Shown here: in pieces, positions 46,259 to 53,571 of the stretch
Position numbering within the stretch: the stretch's first letter is position 1
Layout: each line of letters opens with the position of its first letter
From: Allobosea robiniae
GTDB lineage: Bacteria; Pseudomonadota; Alphaproteobacteria; Rhizobiales; Beijerinckiaceae
DNA length: 64,000 bases
Direction: 5' to 3'
Assembly (NCBI RefSeq): GCF_900102525.1
Contig: NZ_FNBZ01000005.1
Span: 62,001 to 126,000, forward strand
The notes under the pieces: generated by a model
The model's database searches: none
Seen by the model: the letters and a program-made list of their open reading frames with translations, nothing else
What the model was told of the DNA's origin: nothing
Program-made: the position numbers and the translations under genes

Positions 46259-47562
46259 CGACCGTGATGAGCCCGCGAATCCCGGGCAACCCATCTCACG
46301 ATCCCGAACAGAGATAAAGCGATTATGACAACCAGCGCGATCAGCAGCAGGCGCCGCGGCTCGATCGCGTAATCGGGCAACGTCGGCCCAGAAATCCGTT
46401 CGATGAACACGTGCTGGCGTGACGCCTGCAACCTTGCCGTTTCCGCTTGCTCCAATGCAGCGGTATAGATCCGGTCAGCGAATTCGCGTTGAAGGCTCAA
46501 TTGCTGATATTCTGCAAGAGCGGGCGTCATCGATCCGTCCGGCCCCGCTAGCTTGCGCTGTTGTACAGCGACTTGCTCATCGATTGCAGCGATCTGGCTA
46601 CGCAACACTGCCCCCTGATTGCTTGCGGGAGCCGTCTTGGTGAGGTCTGACAATTGCGCTTTGAGCGCCACGCTTTGCGTCGCGAGTTCGGTTATCGTCT
46701 TGATGACAACGCCTGACATCGCGACAGGGTCCATCATCTTCTCGCGCAGGCGAAATGCGGTCAGATTAGCCTGAGCCTCGACGATCTCCTTATGGGCCGC
46801 GGCGACCTGATCCGAGGCCGCCCGTATCGCATCCTGCCGGGTGCGAGTATCCATCCGGTTGACCAGCGCTTCCGCTCTCGACAGCAAGTGCTCGCTGATC
46901 GCCCTTGCGTCCTCGGGACGGAAAGCCTCGGTCGTCAGCTTCACCACACCAGTCATCGGATCATAGTCGACATTGACCATGCGCGAGAAATACTGCTTAA
47001 GGCGATACTCGCTGTCGCCGCGGAAAGGCCCAGGGTAGACCGCCCAGAAGTCGGCTTCGCCCCGGGAGAATACCTTGCGGAGATTGAGAGATTCATCGAT
47101 CGCGCTCATGCCGTCCTGCGACTTCATAAAGGTCACGACAACCTGCGAATCGCTATCGCCTGCACCGCCACTAGTCGACGACGCGGCACCAGCTTGGGCC
47201 GAGATCATCGAAGCCAGCCGGCCGCCCCCCGGGCTTTCGGTGTTGCGGACTATGAATTCACTCTGAGAGACATAGCGATCGGCCGCTATCAGGCCGAAGT
47301 AAAACACTCCACAGAGGATCGGCAGCACAACCAGCAAGACCCAGCCGAGAATGCCGTCAATATCGGTCCAACGCCGCCTTCGCAGCATGCCGCCATACAA
47401 ATCGTAACCACCCTGGACAGCAGCCGAGCGCAACGGCCGCAGCACTACGTATTCGGGTGGCGGCGCCTGAACCGACCGATGAGCTGCGACCTGCTTGCGC
47501 GCAGAGCTCACGCGCGTCGCGATAAGCTCCTGAATCTGCGGTAGTTTGAAGCGCTTCAGCAT
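46255..47562 (-). CDS. KpsE-like capsule export inner-membrane protein (first copy)
   Basis: 435 aa. A 70-residue basic cytoplasmic head precedes helix 1 (GWVLLVVLPILCGVFYFGLI), then ADRYVSQSEFIVRNTESP, the KpsE/BexC signature. A coiled-coil region spans about 250-380, and GPTLPDYAIEPRR leads into the C-terminal helix LLLIALVVIIALSLFGIV. First gene of a three-gene unit KpsE-KpsT-KpsE joined by an ATGA overlap and a 28 bp gap. No outer-membrane KpsD/Wza gene is in the window. Confidence 0.9.
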   Translation of the reverse strand: MLKRFKLPQIQELIATRVSSARKQVAAHRSVQAPPPEYVVLRPLRSAAVQGGYDLYGGMLRRRRWTDIDGILGWVLLVVLPILCGVFYFGLIAADRYVSQSEFIVRNTESPGGGRLASMISAQAGAASSTSGGAGDSDSQVVVTFMKSQDGMSAIDESLNLRKVFSRGEADFWAVYPGPFRGDSEYRLKQYFSRMVNVDYDPMTGVVKLTTEAFRPEDARAISEHLLSRAEALVNRMDTRTRQDAIRAASDQVAAAHKEIVEAQANLTAFRLREKMMDPVAMSGVVIKTITELATQSVALKAQLSDLTKTAPASNQGAVLRSQIAAIDEQVAVQQRKLAGPDGSMTPALAEYQQLSLQREFADRIYTAALEQAETARLQASRQHVFIERISGPTLPDYAIEPRRLLLIALVVIIALSLFGIVRWVARDSRAHHGR

Positions 47563-47964
47563 ACGTCGGTTATCGCCCGCTGATGAAAAGAGTGCGAATA
47601 GTGCGAACTACGCATATCAGATTTCCAGGCAACTCGTCATGACCAAGATAGTCGCGTATCGATCGGCACCCACTTGAGAAGCCGCGCCAGCAACGGAATG
47701 CTCAACGTCACGCCGCAACGGGAAGATGGATGCCGGCGCAGCCGACCGCACACCACCGTTTGCGACCACGGCATGAATTGATCTTTACGGCTATCCCGCG
47801 GGGAACCAGCGGACCGATACAGAACGCCATCAGTTGGCGAAGGGCGCAACCACTCACTCGACATCCGTGCCGCCCGACCTTAAGTTTCCGCTCTCGCAGC
47901 GCTTCGACAGCTTTCGTGGAATACTCCTGACGGGGTCGGACGAAACCCCATTCAACGAGGAACA
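47563..47964. other. Divergent intergenic region between kpsE-like and kpsM-like genes, 402 bp
   Basis: Holds the promoters for both capsule-export directions, but no convincing -35/-10 pair stands out. Small open frames have no family resemblance. The Shine-Dalgarno GAGGAA of the permease gene ends the region, preceded by a weak GGGGT...ACCCC stem at about 47934-47951. Confidence 0.4.
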
Positions 47965-48798
47965 ATGCAGCCGCCCCCCCCCGAAACCTCCGGCCGCTCG
48001 TCGAGATCTCCGGTATCGGTCGAGCCCCGACTCGTCACTAGGCTGTCGATCCAGTTTCAAGTTATCGCCGCATTGATCGTCCGCAATGTGATGGCCAGAT
48101 ACGGCCGCGGCAATCTGGGCTTCTTGTGGTTGGTCGTGGAACCGATTTTCCTTGTCAGCGGCGTGATGGCTGTCTGGACACTTCTTCATCGGTCCGGGCA
48201 CGGCGTTCCGATAGCTGCGTTCGTTTTTAGTAGCTACATTCCGTTGACATTATGGCGCCATCTTTCGACAGCCCCCCGTGTTCTCTCCGGGAATTTTGGC
48301 CTTCTCTACCACCGTCGGATCACCGTGTTCGATATCATGGTCGCGCGCGCGCTAACAGATATCGCCGGCGTCAGCTCAGCGGGTCTCGTCGTTTACTTCC
48401 TTTTGCTTTCCGTCGGAGCACTCGATTGGATAGCCGACCCATCACTTGTGCTAACCGGCTGGCTGCTAATGTGCCTATTCGGCTTTGGAGTCGGATGCGT
48501 TACCGCTAGCTTGTCCGAGAAGTCCGAAGTAATTGAGAATCTCATACAGCCGATTCAATATTTACTTTTGCCTATCTCTGGAATATTCTTTATGGTTTCT
48601 TGGATTCCCAAAAAATATCAAGAATACCTTCTGTGGGTTCCAATGATTCATATTTATGAGATCATCAGAGCGGGCATCTTTGGAAAAAAAATCTCTACAC
48701 ATTATGATATAAATTACATTTTATTGTGGTCTGTATTTGTGATATTTATTGGCATTATGGGCATCAATTCGTCGCGAAAAAAGCTGAAAACCAGATAA
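47965..48798 (+). CDS. KpsM-like polysaccharide ABC transporter permease
   Basis: 277 aa, ABC-2 permease with about six helices. The family-typical N-terminal amphipathic segment ALIVRNVMARYGRGNLGFLW (about residues 34-53) precedes helix 1 (LVVEPIFLVSGVMAVWTLL). The helix 5 region has LLLPISGIFFMVSWIP, followed by a YLLWVPMIHIYEIIRAGIFG loop typical of KpsM/CtrC. It exports a completed lipid-linked polysaccharide with the KpsT-like ATPase. DNA from about 48530 to the stop is markedly AT-rich (AAA, ATT and TAT codons) compared with the 5' half, which suggests a mosaic gene. Confidence 0.92.
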   Translation: MQPPPPETSGRSSRSPVSVEPRLVTRLSIQFQVIAALIVRNVMARYGRGNLGFLWLVVEPIFLVSGVMAVWTLLHRSGHGVPIAAFVFSSYIPLTLWRHLSTAPRVLSGNFGLLYHRRITVFDIMVARALTDIAGVSSAGLVVYFLLLSVGALDWIADPSLVLTGWLLMCLFGFGVGCVTASLSEKSEVIENLIQPIQYLLLPISGIFFMVSWIPKKYQEYLLWVPMIHIYEIIRAGIFGKKISTHYDINYILLWSVFVIFIGIMGINSSRKKLKTR

Positions 48799-48999
48799 GG
48801 ATTAGCGGCGATCAAAATACCCTTGTCTTACACCGCTATCCAATGGCAGAACTAATAGGTCGACACGCCTTATCAGCACCCTGGTAAACTAACCTTCCAG
48901 AAAGTGGTAATTCGCCAAAGTACTGCAAGCGGTGAAATGCCCTTCCTCAAGCGCAGAGAACTGCCGCAATCGAAGCCGGTAGACGTTACACGGCCGCGC

Positions 49000-51597
49000 T
49001 TATTCCCATGTTTTCTTCCTGGCGCGCAGATCGCGCCAGCCTTCGGCGATGCGGGCCGCGATGATCTTCCAGTCGTGTTCGGCCTCGACGAATGCTCGCC
49101 CAGCTGCCCCCACGACCGCAAGGCCGCCGCGATTCGCCGCTGCCTTGCGCAACGCCGCCTTCAGAGCCTCAAGGTTACCCTTCTCGAACAACCAGCCCGT
49201 CCGCCCCTCCTGGATGATTTCGGCGATGGCCGCGACGTCCGAGCCGATCACGGGCTTGCCCATCGCCATCGCCTCGAACGGCTTCAGCGGCGAGACCATC
49301 TCGGTGATCCGAGTCGGTGTGCGCGGGAAAACCGCAACGTCGATTAGGGAATAATAACGCGGCGCCTCAGCGAAGGGCACGCGCCCCGTCAATACGATCG
49401 ACCCAGTCCGATCATTCGCGGCGACGAAGGCCCGCGCCTCCTCGTAGACCGGCCCGTCGCCGACCAGCAGCAGGCGGAAATCGAGGCCCTCCCCCGCAAG
49501 ATCCACCGCCGCACGGCAGAGGTCCATGAGCCCTTCGTACTTGGCGAAGGTGCCGATATAGCCGAAGACGAGCCGTCCACCGATGCCGAGCTCGTCAGCC
49601 AGCGCCATGTCCCGCGATAGATCGTGGAAACGGGCCGTCTCGACGCCGTTCGGGGCGATCCGCATCCGCGAAACGTCAACCCCGCGCGATGCCATCTCCT
49701 CCCGAACCTGATGCGTGATCGTGAAGACCAGATCCGCGTGGCGCGCAACATGCGCCTCCATCGCTGAAAAGAGATCGAATTGATCGCTCTTCTCATAGGC
49801 GGGCTCGTACGAGGCGTGCGTCACTTCCCACAGGCCGCGTATTTCATAGCAGAACGGCAGACCGGTGAGCCGTGCAGCACGCAAGGCCGGCAAGGCCGCC
49901 AGCCAGTTCGAGGCCGAGTGAATGATGTCGGCGCCACTCGCAGCGGCAAGATGCGCAATCCGTTCCGCACACTCCTCGACATAACTCGTCAGCGGCATCG
50001 TGCCACGATTGGCGAGCGGCCCTCCGAGCCGGGCATAGGTGACACCATCGCATTCCTCGACCGCGGCCTCGGCGGGCCGCTTGCCTTCCGCATCCCAGGG
50101 ATAGCCGAAGCGAGTAACCGCCAGCACGTCCTCGCCGGCCGCCTGCAATCCCCGCAGCAGGTAATGCGAGCGCATCGCGTAACCGTTACTGTCATAAGGC
50201 GGGCTGCGCCAGAGAACATAAAGCCCACGACGCTTAAGGCCAGAAAGCCGGACAGCCGGCGCTGCCGGCAGCTCCGTCAGCAAATCTCGTCGCGCCCAGG
50301 ACGCGATGACGTCAAAATGGCGCGCCTCCTCGAGCGTTTCAGGGCTCTTCAAGCAAAGCTTACGACGGCACGCTTCGATCGGAAGGTCGATAAGATGGTT
50401 GCGCCGCCCCGCCGTCATCAACGCGCTGAGCATTTTTTGATCGACCTCATCGTCGATGAGCCGCGCTATAGCGCCACGCTCTTCGGGATGATCAAGATAA
50501 AGCGGCAGAAATTGCTCTATGATCTCTGCAATCAGCGCGTCATGCCCGATCGCAGCTGCTCTCGCCGCGATCGCCTTATAAACCTTTGTCAGTTGAGTAT
50601 CCTGCGAGGAAGCCGCCACTTCGCTGAGCACCGATGCTTTCGCGGGCGCCACCTGCTGCCAATCGCGCTGGGCCTTCAGAGCGCGAAGACGCATCTGGAG
50701 GGCGGTCAGTCGATCGAGCGTCTCCTGAAGGAACTCGGGGCCAAAAAGCACAGGCATTCCGCCTTTCGGCGAGAGATGGCCTAATGCAGCCCGCTCCAAT
50801 CCCTGGATCAGCGCGTGGCTTGCCGCGCGAGCATCGGCGTAATGAGGCCCCAGCCGACGCCCGCTGCTGCTTGGCAGCCTGCCTCCGCCCACCTGCGCCA
50901 TCCTCGTCAGGTCATGCAGATTGTGGTCAGGCAGCCAAGGGTCGAACAGATTCTGGTTTTCCAGGGCAGCTACGCTTTCTGGCAGGGCAAGCGTCGTATC
51001 GGTCCCGTGGATGCGAAAGACGAGATCGTTGAGTCTCGCGCTAGGTCCCAGGAACGCAGCGAGTGGGATATCAAATCCACAAACTGCGGCATTATCCGGC
51101 CGAGATTGCGCACAAGGCCAGGCAAATAGCAGCCTCCCATCGCGCTCGATCGCCAGATGAACAGCCGCTCCCCACCGCCCGAGGACCCAGCCTTTGAGCC
51201 GCCCATCGGATACCGTTTCAATGGCCCCTCTCGACGCGATATCGGAATGCGTCAGACTAGTGGGCAGAGGAACGACACTTCCTGCGATATGCGCTTCGAT
51301 CGCTCCCTTCGGAAGAAGGCCATCGAAGTGAAGAGCGAAGCCGTGCGCGCCGTCGCCCACCGCTGCGAGTCTCAGATCCTCACGAAACACATTTGCCCGG
51401 CCTGCGGCCAACAATCGATCGCCGCACCAAACTTCGACAGACAGCCTTGTCTCGGGATCATCCGGATCAAAAGCCCAACCGGTCCAAACGCCATCGACCA
51501 AGGCCTCGAGACGGCCGACAAGGCGCGCACGCGCCTGCCTGCCCCTCTGTCCGAAAGCAGGCGATGACGCCGAGGCTGAAGGCGTTGCTCGGCTCAT
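49000..51597 (-). CDS. Large glycosyltransferase (GT4) with N-terminal accessory repeats, copy A
   Basis: 865 aa from the ATG at 51597, which overlaps the stop of the small gene upstream (ATGA). N-terminus: two degenerate repeats of about 70 residues, the first with WTGWAFDPDDPETRLSVEV...FREDLRLAAVGDGAHGF (about residues 35-100), the second with GRLKGWVLGRWGAAVHLAIE. A helical middle part of unknown function reaches to about residue 450. The GT-B domain has RRGLYVLWRSPPYDSNGYA, IIHSASNWLAALPAL, RIAPNGVETARFHDL, GYIGTFAKYEGLMDL and PLKPFEAMAMGKPVIGSD, a GT4-type nucleotide-sugar site. It probably builds the exported polysaccharide in the cytoplasm. The GT-B half is shared almost exactly with the gene at 53571. 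Confidence 0.88.
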   Translation of the reverse strand: MSRATPSASASSPAFGQRGRQARARLVGRLEALVDGVWTGWAFDPDDPETRLSVEVWCGDRLLAAGRANVFREDLRLAAVGDGAHGFALHFDGLLPKGAIEAHIAGSVVPLPTSLTHSDIASRGAIETVSDGRLKGWVLGRWGAAVHLAIERDGRLLFAWPCAQSRPDNAAVCGFDIPLAAFLGPSARLNDLVFRIHGTDTTLALPESVAALENQNLFDPWLPDHNLHDLTRMAQVGGGRLPSSSGRRLGPHYADARAASHALIQGLERAALGHLSPKGGMPVLFGPEFLQETLDRLTALQMRLRALKAQRDWQQVAPAKASVLSEVAASSQDTQLTKVYKAIAARAAAIGHDALIAEIIEQFLPLYLDHPEERGAIARLIDDEVDQKMLSALMTAGRRNHLIDLPIEACRRKLCLKSPETLEEARHFDVIASWARRDLLTELPAAPAVRLSGLKRRGLYVLWRSPPYDSNGYAMRSHYLLRGLQAAGEDVLAVTRFGYPWDAEGKRPAEAAVEECDGVTYARLGGPLANRGTMPLTSYVEECAERIAHLAAASGADIIHSASNWLAALPALRAARLTGLPFCYEIRGLWEVTHASYEPAYEKSDQFDLFSAMEAHVARHADLVFTITHQVREEMASRGVDVSRMRIAPNGVETARFHDLSRDMALADELGIGGRLVFGYIGTFAKYEGLMDLCRAAVDLAGEGLDFRLLLVGDGPVYEEARAFVAANDRTGSIVLTGRVPFAEAPRYYSLIDVAVFPRTPTRITEMVSPLKPFEAMAMGKPVIGSDVAAIAEIIQEGRTGWLFEKGNLEALKAALRKAAANRGGLAVVGAAGRAFVEAEHDWKIIAARIAEGWRDLRARKKTWE
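49021..49932 (-). repeat. Duplicated 912 bp block, copy A (identical to 53586-54497)
   Basis: By eye comparison every base from 49021 to 49932 equals 53586 to 54497 (offset 4565). The block codes for the last ~300 residues of the glycosyltransferase. Similarity continues to about 50250 with only scattered, mostly third-position changes. At the 3' edge identity stops abruptly six codons before the stop. Confidence 0.85.
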
Positions 51598-51800
51598 GGT
51601 GCTTCCGTGGCAGGCACGTCCTTGTCTAGAAGTAGATCCAACTCCTCGCGGGCAATCAACATGGCCAGACGCCGTTGGGTCTCGAGCAGTTCCTGACAAG
51701 TTTCGACATCGACGGGAATTGGCTTAGCGGGCGCCGGCGCGTCCAGAAATGAAACGGTCATCGAGCCGGACGGAGCGGAAAGGTGAAGGCGATCAGTCAT
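51594..51800 (-). CDS. Small conserved protein of the glycosyltransferase module, copy A
   Basis: 68 aa, acidic, no membrane segment or signal. It starts MTDRLHLSAPSGSMTVSFLD, followed by a Pro/Ala linker and a helix ETCQELLETQRRLAMLIARE. ATGA overlaps exist at both ends, with the TPR gene upstream and the glycosyltransferase gene downstream, so it is certainly translated with them. The paralogue at 56079 shares the MTD start, the SPSG-type turn, the short beta-like run ending in LD, and LLxTxRRL. No family is recognised. A regulatory or scaffold partner of the enzyme is a reasonable guess. Confidence 0.72.
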   Translation of the reverse strand: MTDRLHLSAPSGSMTVSFLDAPAPAKPIPVDVETCQELLETQRRLAMLIAREELDLLLDKDVPATEAP

Positions 51801-52327
51801 AGCCAATACGGAGAGAGATGCAGAAGACGAAGGCGATTGAGTTCGGCTTGGGCAACTATGCCTAGCTCCTGCTCCGGAGCTTCGGCGATAACGGCTTGGT
51901 AGAACGCCGCCGCTTCACCATGATCTTGGAGATTCAGCAATGCGCGAGCGCATTGCAAGCGAATGTCGGCACGCGCCAGCCCTGCCGGTTCAATGCACTC
52001 CGCGACACGATAAACAATAGTGGCTTCCTTCAATCGCCCAGCGTCCTTCAACATGTTGGCGCGTTGGACACGAAGATCGTTACGAACAGGCATGAGAAAC
52101 AGAGCAGCAGCATAAGCTTCGGCCGCCTCAGCATAGCGACCAGCGTCACGTAAAGCGTCGGCCGTGATCACCGCGTCCTGCTCGCTGGCCGGACGGCTCC
52201 TTGAACCATCATCAAGCCCTTGACCATTGGCGGCGATACGCGCCGATTTCGGGATCCAGTCATGGATGCTGGCGCCAACCCCTCGGAAAATCCCAGCGAG
52301 CCAGCGATACATTCCAATCCCTTTCAT
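51797..52327 (-). CDS. TPR-repeat protein of the glycosyltransferase module, copy A
   Basis: 176 aa from the ATG at 52327 (MKGIGMYRWLAG), which overlaps the preceding stop (ATGA). About three tetratricopeptide repeats cover residues 65-165: DALRDAGRYAEAAEAYAAAL, then VQRANMLKDAGRLKEATIVY and CARALLNLQDHGEAAAFYQA. The same NMLKDxG repeat is found in the protein at 56493 and in the N-terminus of the large fusion at 61159. Probably a protein-protein interaction partner of the glycosyltransferase. Cytoplasmic. Confidence 0.82.
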   Translation of the reverse strand: MKGIGMYRWLAGIFRGVGASIHDWIPKSARIAANGQGLDDGSRSRPASEQDAVITADALRDAGRYAEAAEAYAAALFLMPVRNDLRVQRANMLKDAGRLKEATIVYRVAECIEPAGLARADIRLQCARALLNLQDHGEAAAFYQAVIAEAPEQELGIVAQAELNRLRLLHLSPYWL

Positions 52328-53571
52328 CGGCCTTCGGCCAAGCCAAGCACACCGTTTGGTCGCCCCCAAAACAGGCCAAGCGTGACATCTTGTGTCCAGC
52401 TTTTGGGATCACTGGTCCGATCGAGACACAGCGCGGCAGAGGCTGGCAAAACCTGGCGCAGAGCGCAATGATAGGCCGCGCAAAAGGTTGCGCTATAAGG
52501 CCAGCGTCCACCGCCTTGGCAGCTTTCCGCTTCTCTTGAAGCGGCCGCAGCCATAACCTCGCGAATTTTAGCCGCACCGAGTCCCGCCCGCCGGAGAGCC
52601 TTCGGCGCGACAGCGCCGATCAACGCTAGAGCCCGTGCCTCCAGACCCAAATGCTCAAAACAGCTATTGCCGGACCCTGTATCGACCCGGCAACGCCAGC
52701 CCTTCGAGCCATTCACCTGAGCCACAGAAATATAGCCGCCACGCTCAGTAACGCGGTCATCGCCGCGTCCATAATAAGCTAGATTGGCAGAGCCCTGCGC
52801 TTCGTTCAGTTCGTCATGTTCTGCCCGCAACAAGGTCGCAAGGCGCTCAGCATAGCGCGGATTGGGCTCCTGTGAATTCGCGAGCGCCAGAACTGCCGCC
52901 ATCATCATATTGATGTTCTTGACATGAAAGCCAGCGTCGCATGGCCCTTTCGTCTTGAAATAGTAGAATCCACCGCCAGGTATTGGCGCACCAAGGTTCC
53001 AGGTCGCTGTGAGCATCGCTTTCACCGCGTCCGAAAAGCGCGTTTCGCTAGTCACCTGATGCAAATCGAGCAGAAAGTGGCCGATCCGAGCATCATCATA
53101 GAGCTCATCGGCATATGGCCCGTTGCGTGGCAGAGTGCAGTTCCGCGAAAATGTCGTATTGGATCCGTCGCCCGGACGGCTTGTTCCTGCGGCGGGCGAC
53201 CAAAAGCGCCCCCAGCCAATCTTGCCATCATTGTCGAGATCGGCATTGACGAGCAGATCATCGCCCGCTTGTCGGGCCATATTAAGGAATTTATCCCCAC
53301 CGCCAGCTCGATAAGCTTCAAGCAGCAAATGGGCTGTAACGGCAACCGTCGAGGCAGCCCGTTCATCGGACCGCCTCTGCGGAGCAAAGCGATACAATGT
53401 CGGTCGCGCATATTTGCCGGCGCTCTCCAAAGCCCGAGCCAACAGTACGGTTTCAATCTCTTTCGCGCTCTGCCCTTTCGAGAGCTCCGGTGTCTGCCCA
53501 ACAGCCGAAGCGGCAAGCGCGAGGCCAACTAGCCACGCAAGAGCACCGATCATGCCGCTTTTTTTGCGCAT
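52324..53571 (-). CDS. Secreted protein, alpha/alpha-toroid-like (possible polysaccharide hydrolase or lyase)
   Basis: 415 aa from the ATG at 53571, coupled to the glycosyltransferase stop by TGATG; a GTG one codon earlier is also possible. Signal peptide: MIGALAWLVGLALAASAVG, with cleavage near QTPEL, so periplasmic or exported. The body is helix-rich with repeating aromatic/His/Asp segments (YDDARIGHFLLDLHQVTSE, GPCDAGFHVKNINMMMAAVL, GSKGWRCRVDTGSGNSCFEH), like alpha/alpha-toroid carbohydrate enzymes, and several cysteines. No catalytic signature is certain. Placed between the two glycosyltransferase modules, it may trim or release the polysaccharide. Confidence 0.75.
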   Translation of the reverse strand: MRKKSGMIGALAWLVGLALAASAVGQTPELSKGQSAKEIETVLLARALESAGKYARPTLYRFAPQRRSDERAASTVAVTAHLLLEAYRAGGGDKFLNMARQAGDDLLVNADLDNDGKIGWGRFWSPAAGTSRPGDGSNTTFSRNCTLPRNGPYADELYDDARIGHFLLDLHQVTSETRFSDAVKAMLTATWNLGAPIPGGGFYYFKTKGPCDAGFHVKNINMMMAAVLALANSQEPNPRYAERLATLLRAEHDELNEAQGSANLAYYGRGDDRVTERGGYISVAQVNGSKGWRCRVDTGSGNSCFEHLGLEARALALIGAVAPKALRRAGLGAAKIREVMAAAASREAESCQGGGRWPYSATFCAAYHCALRQVLPASAALCLDRTSDPKSWTQDVTLGLFWGRPNGVLGLAEGR

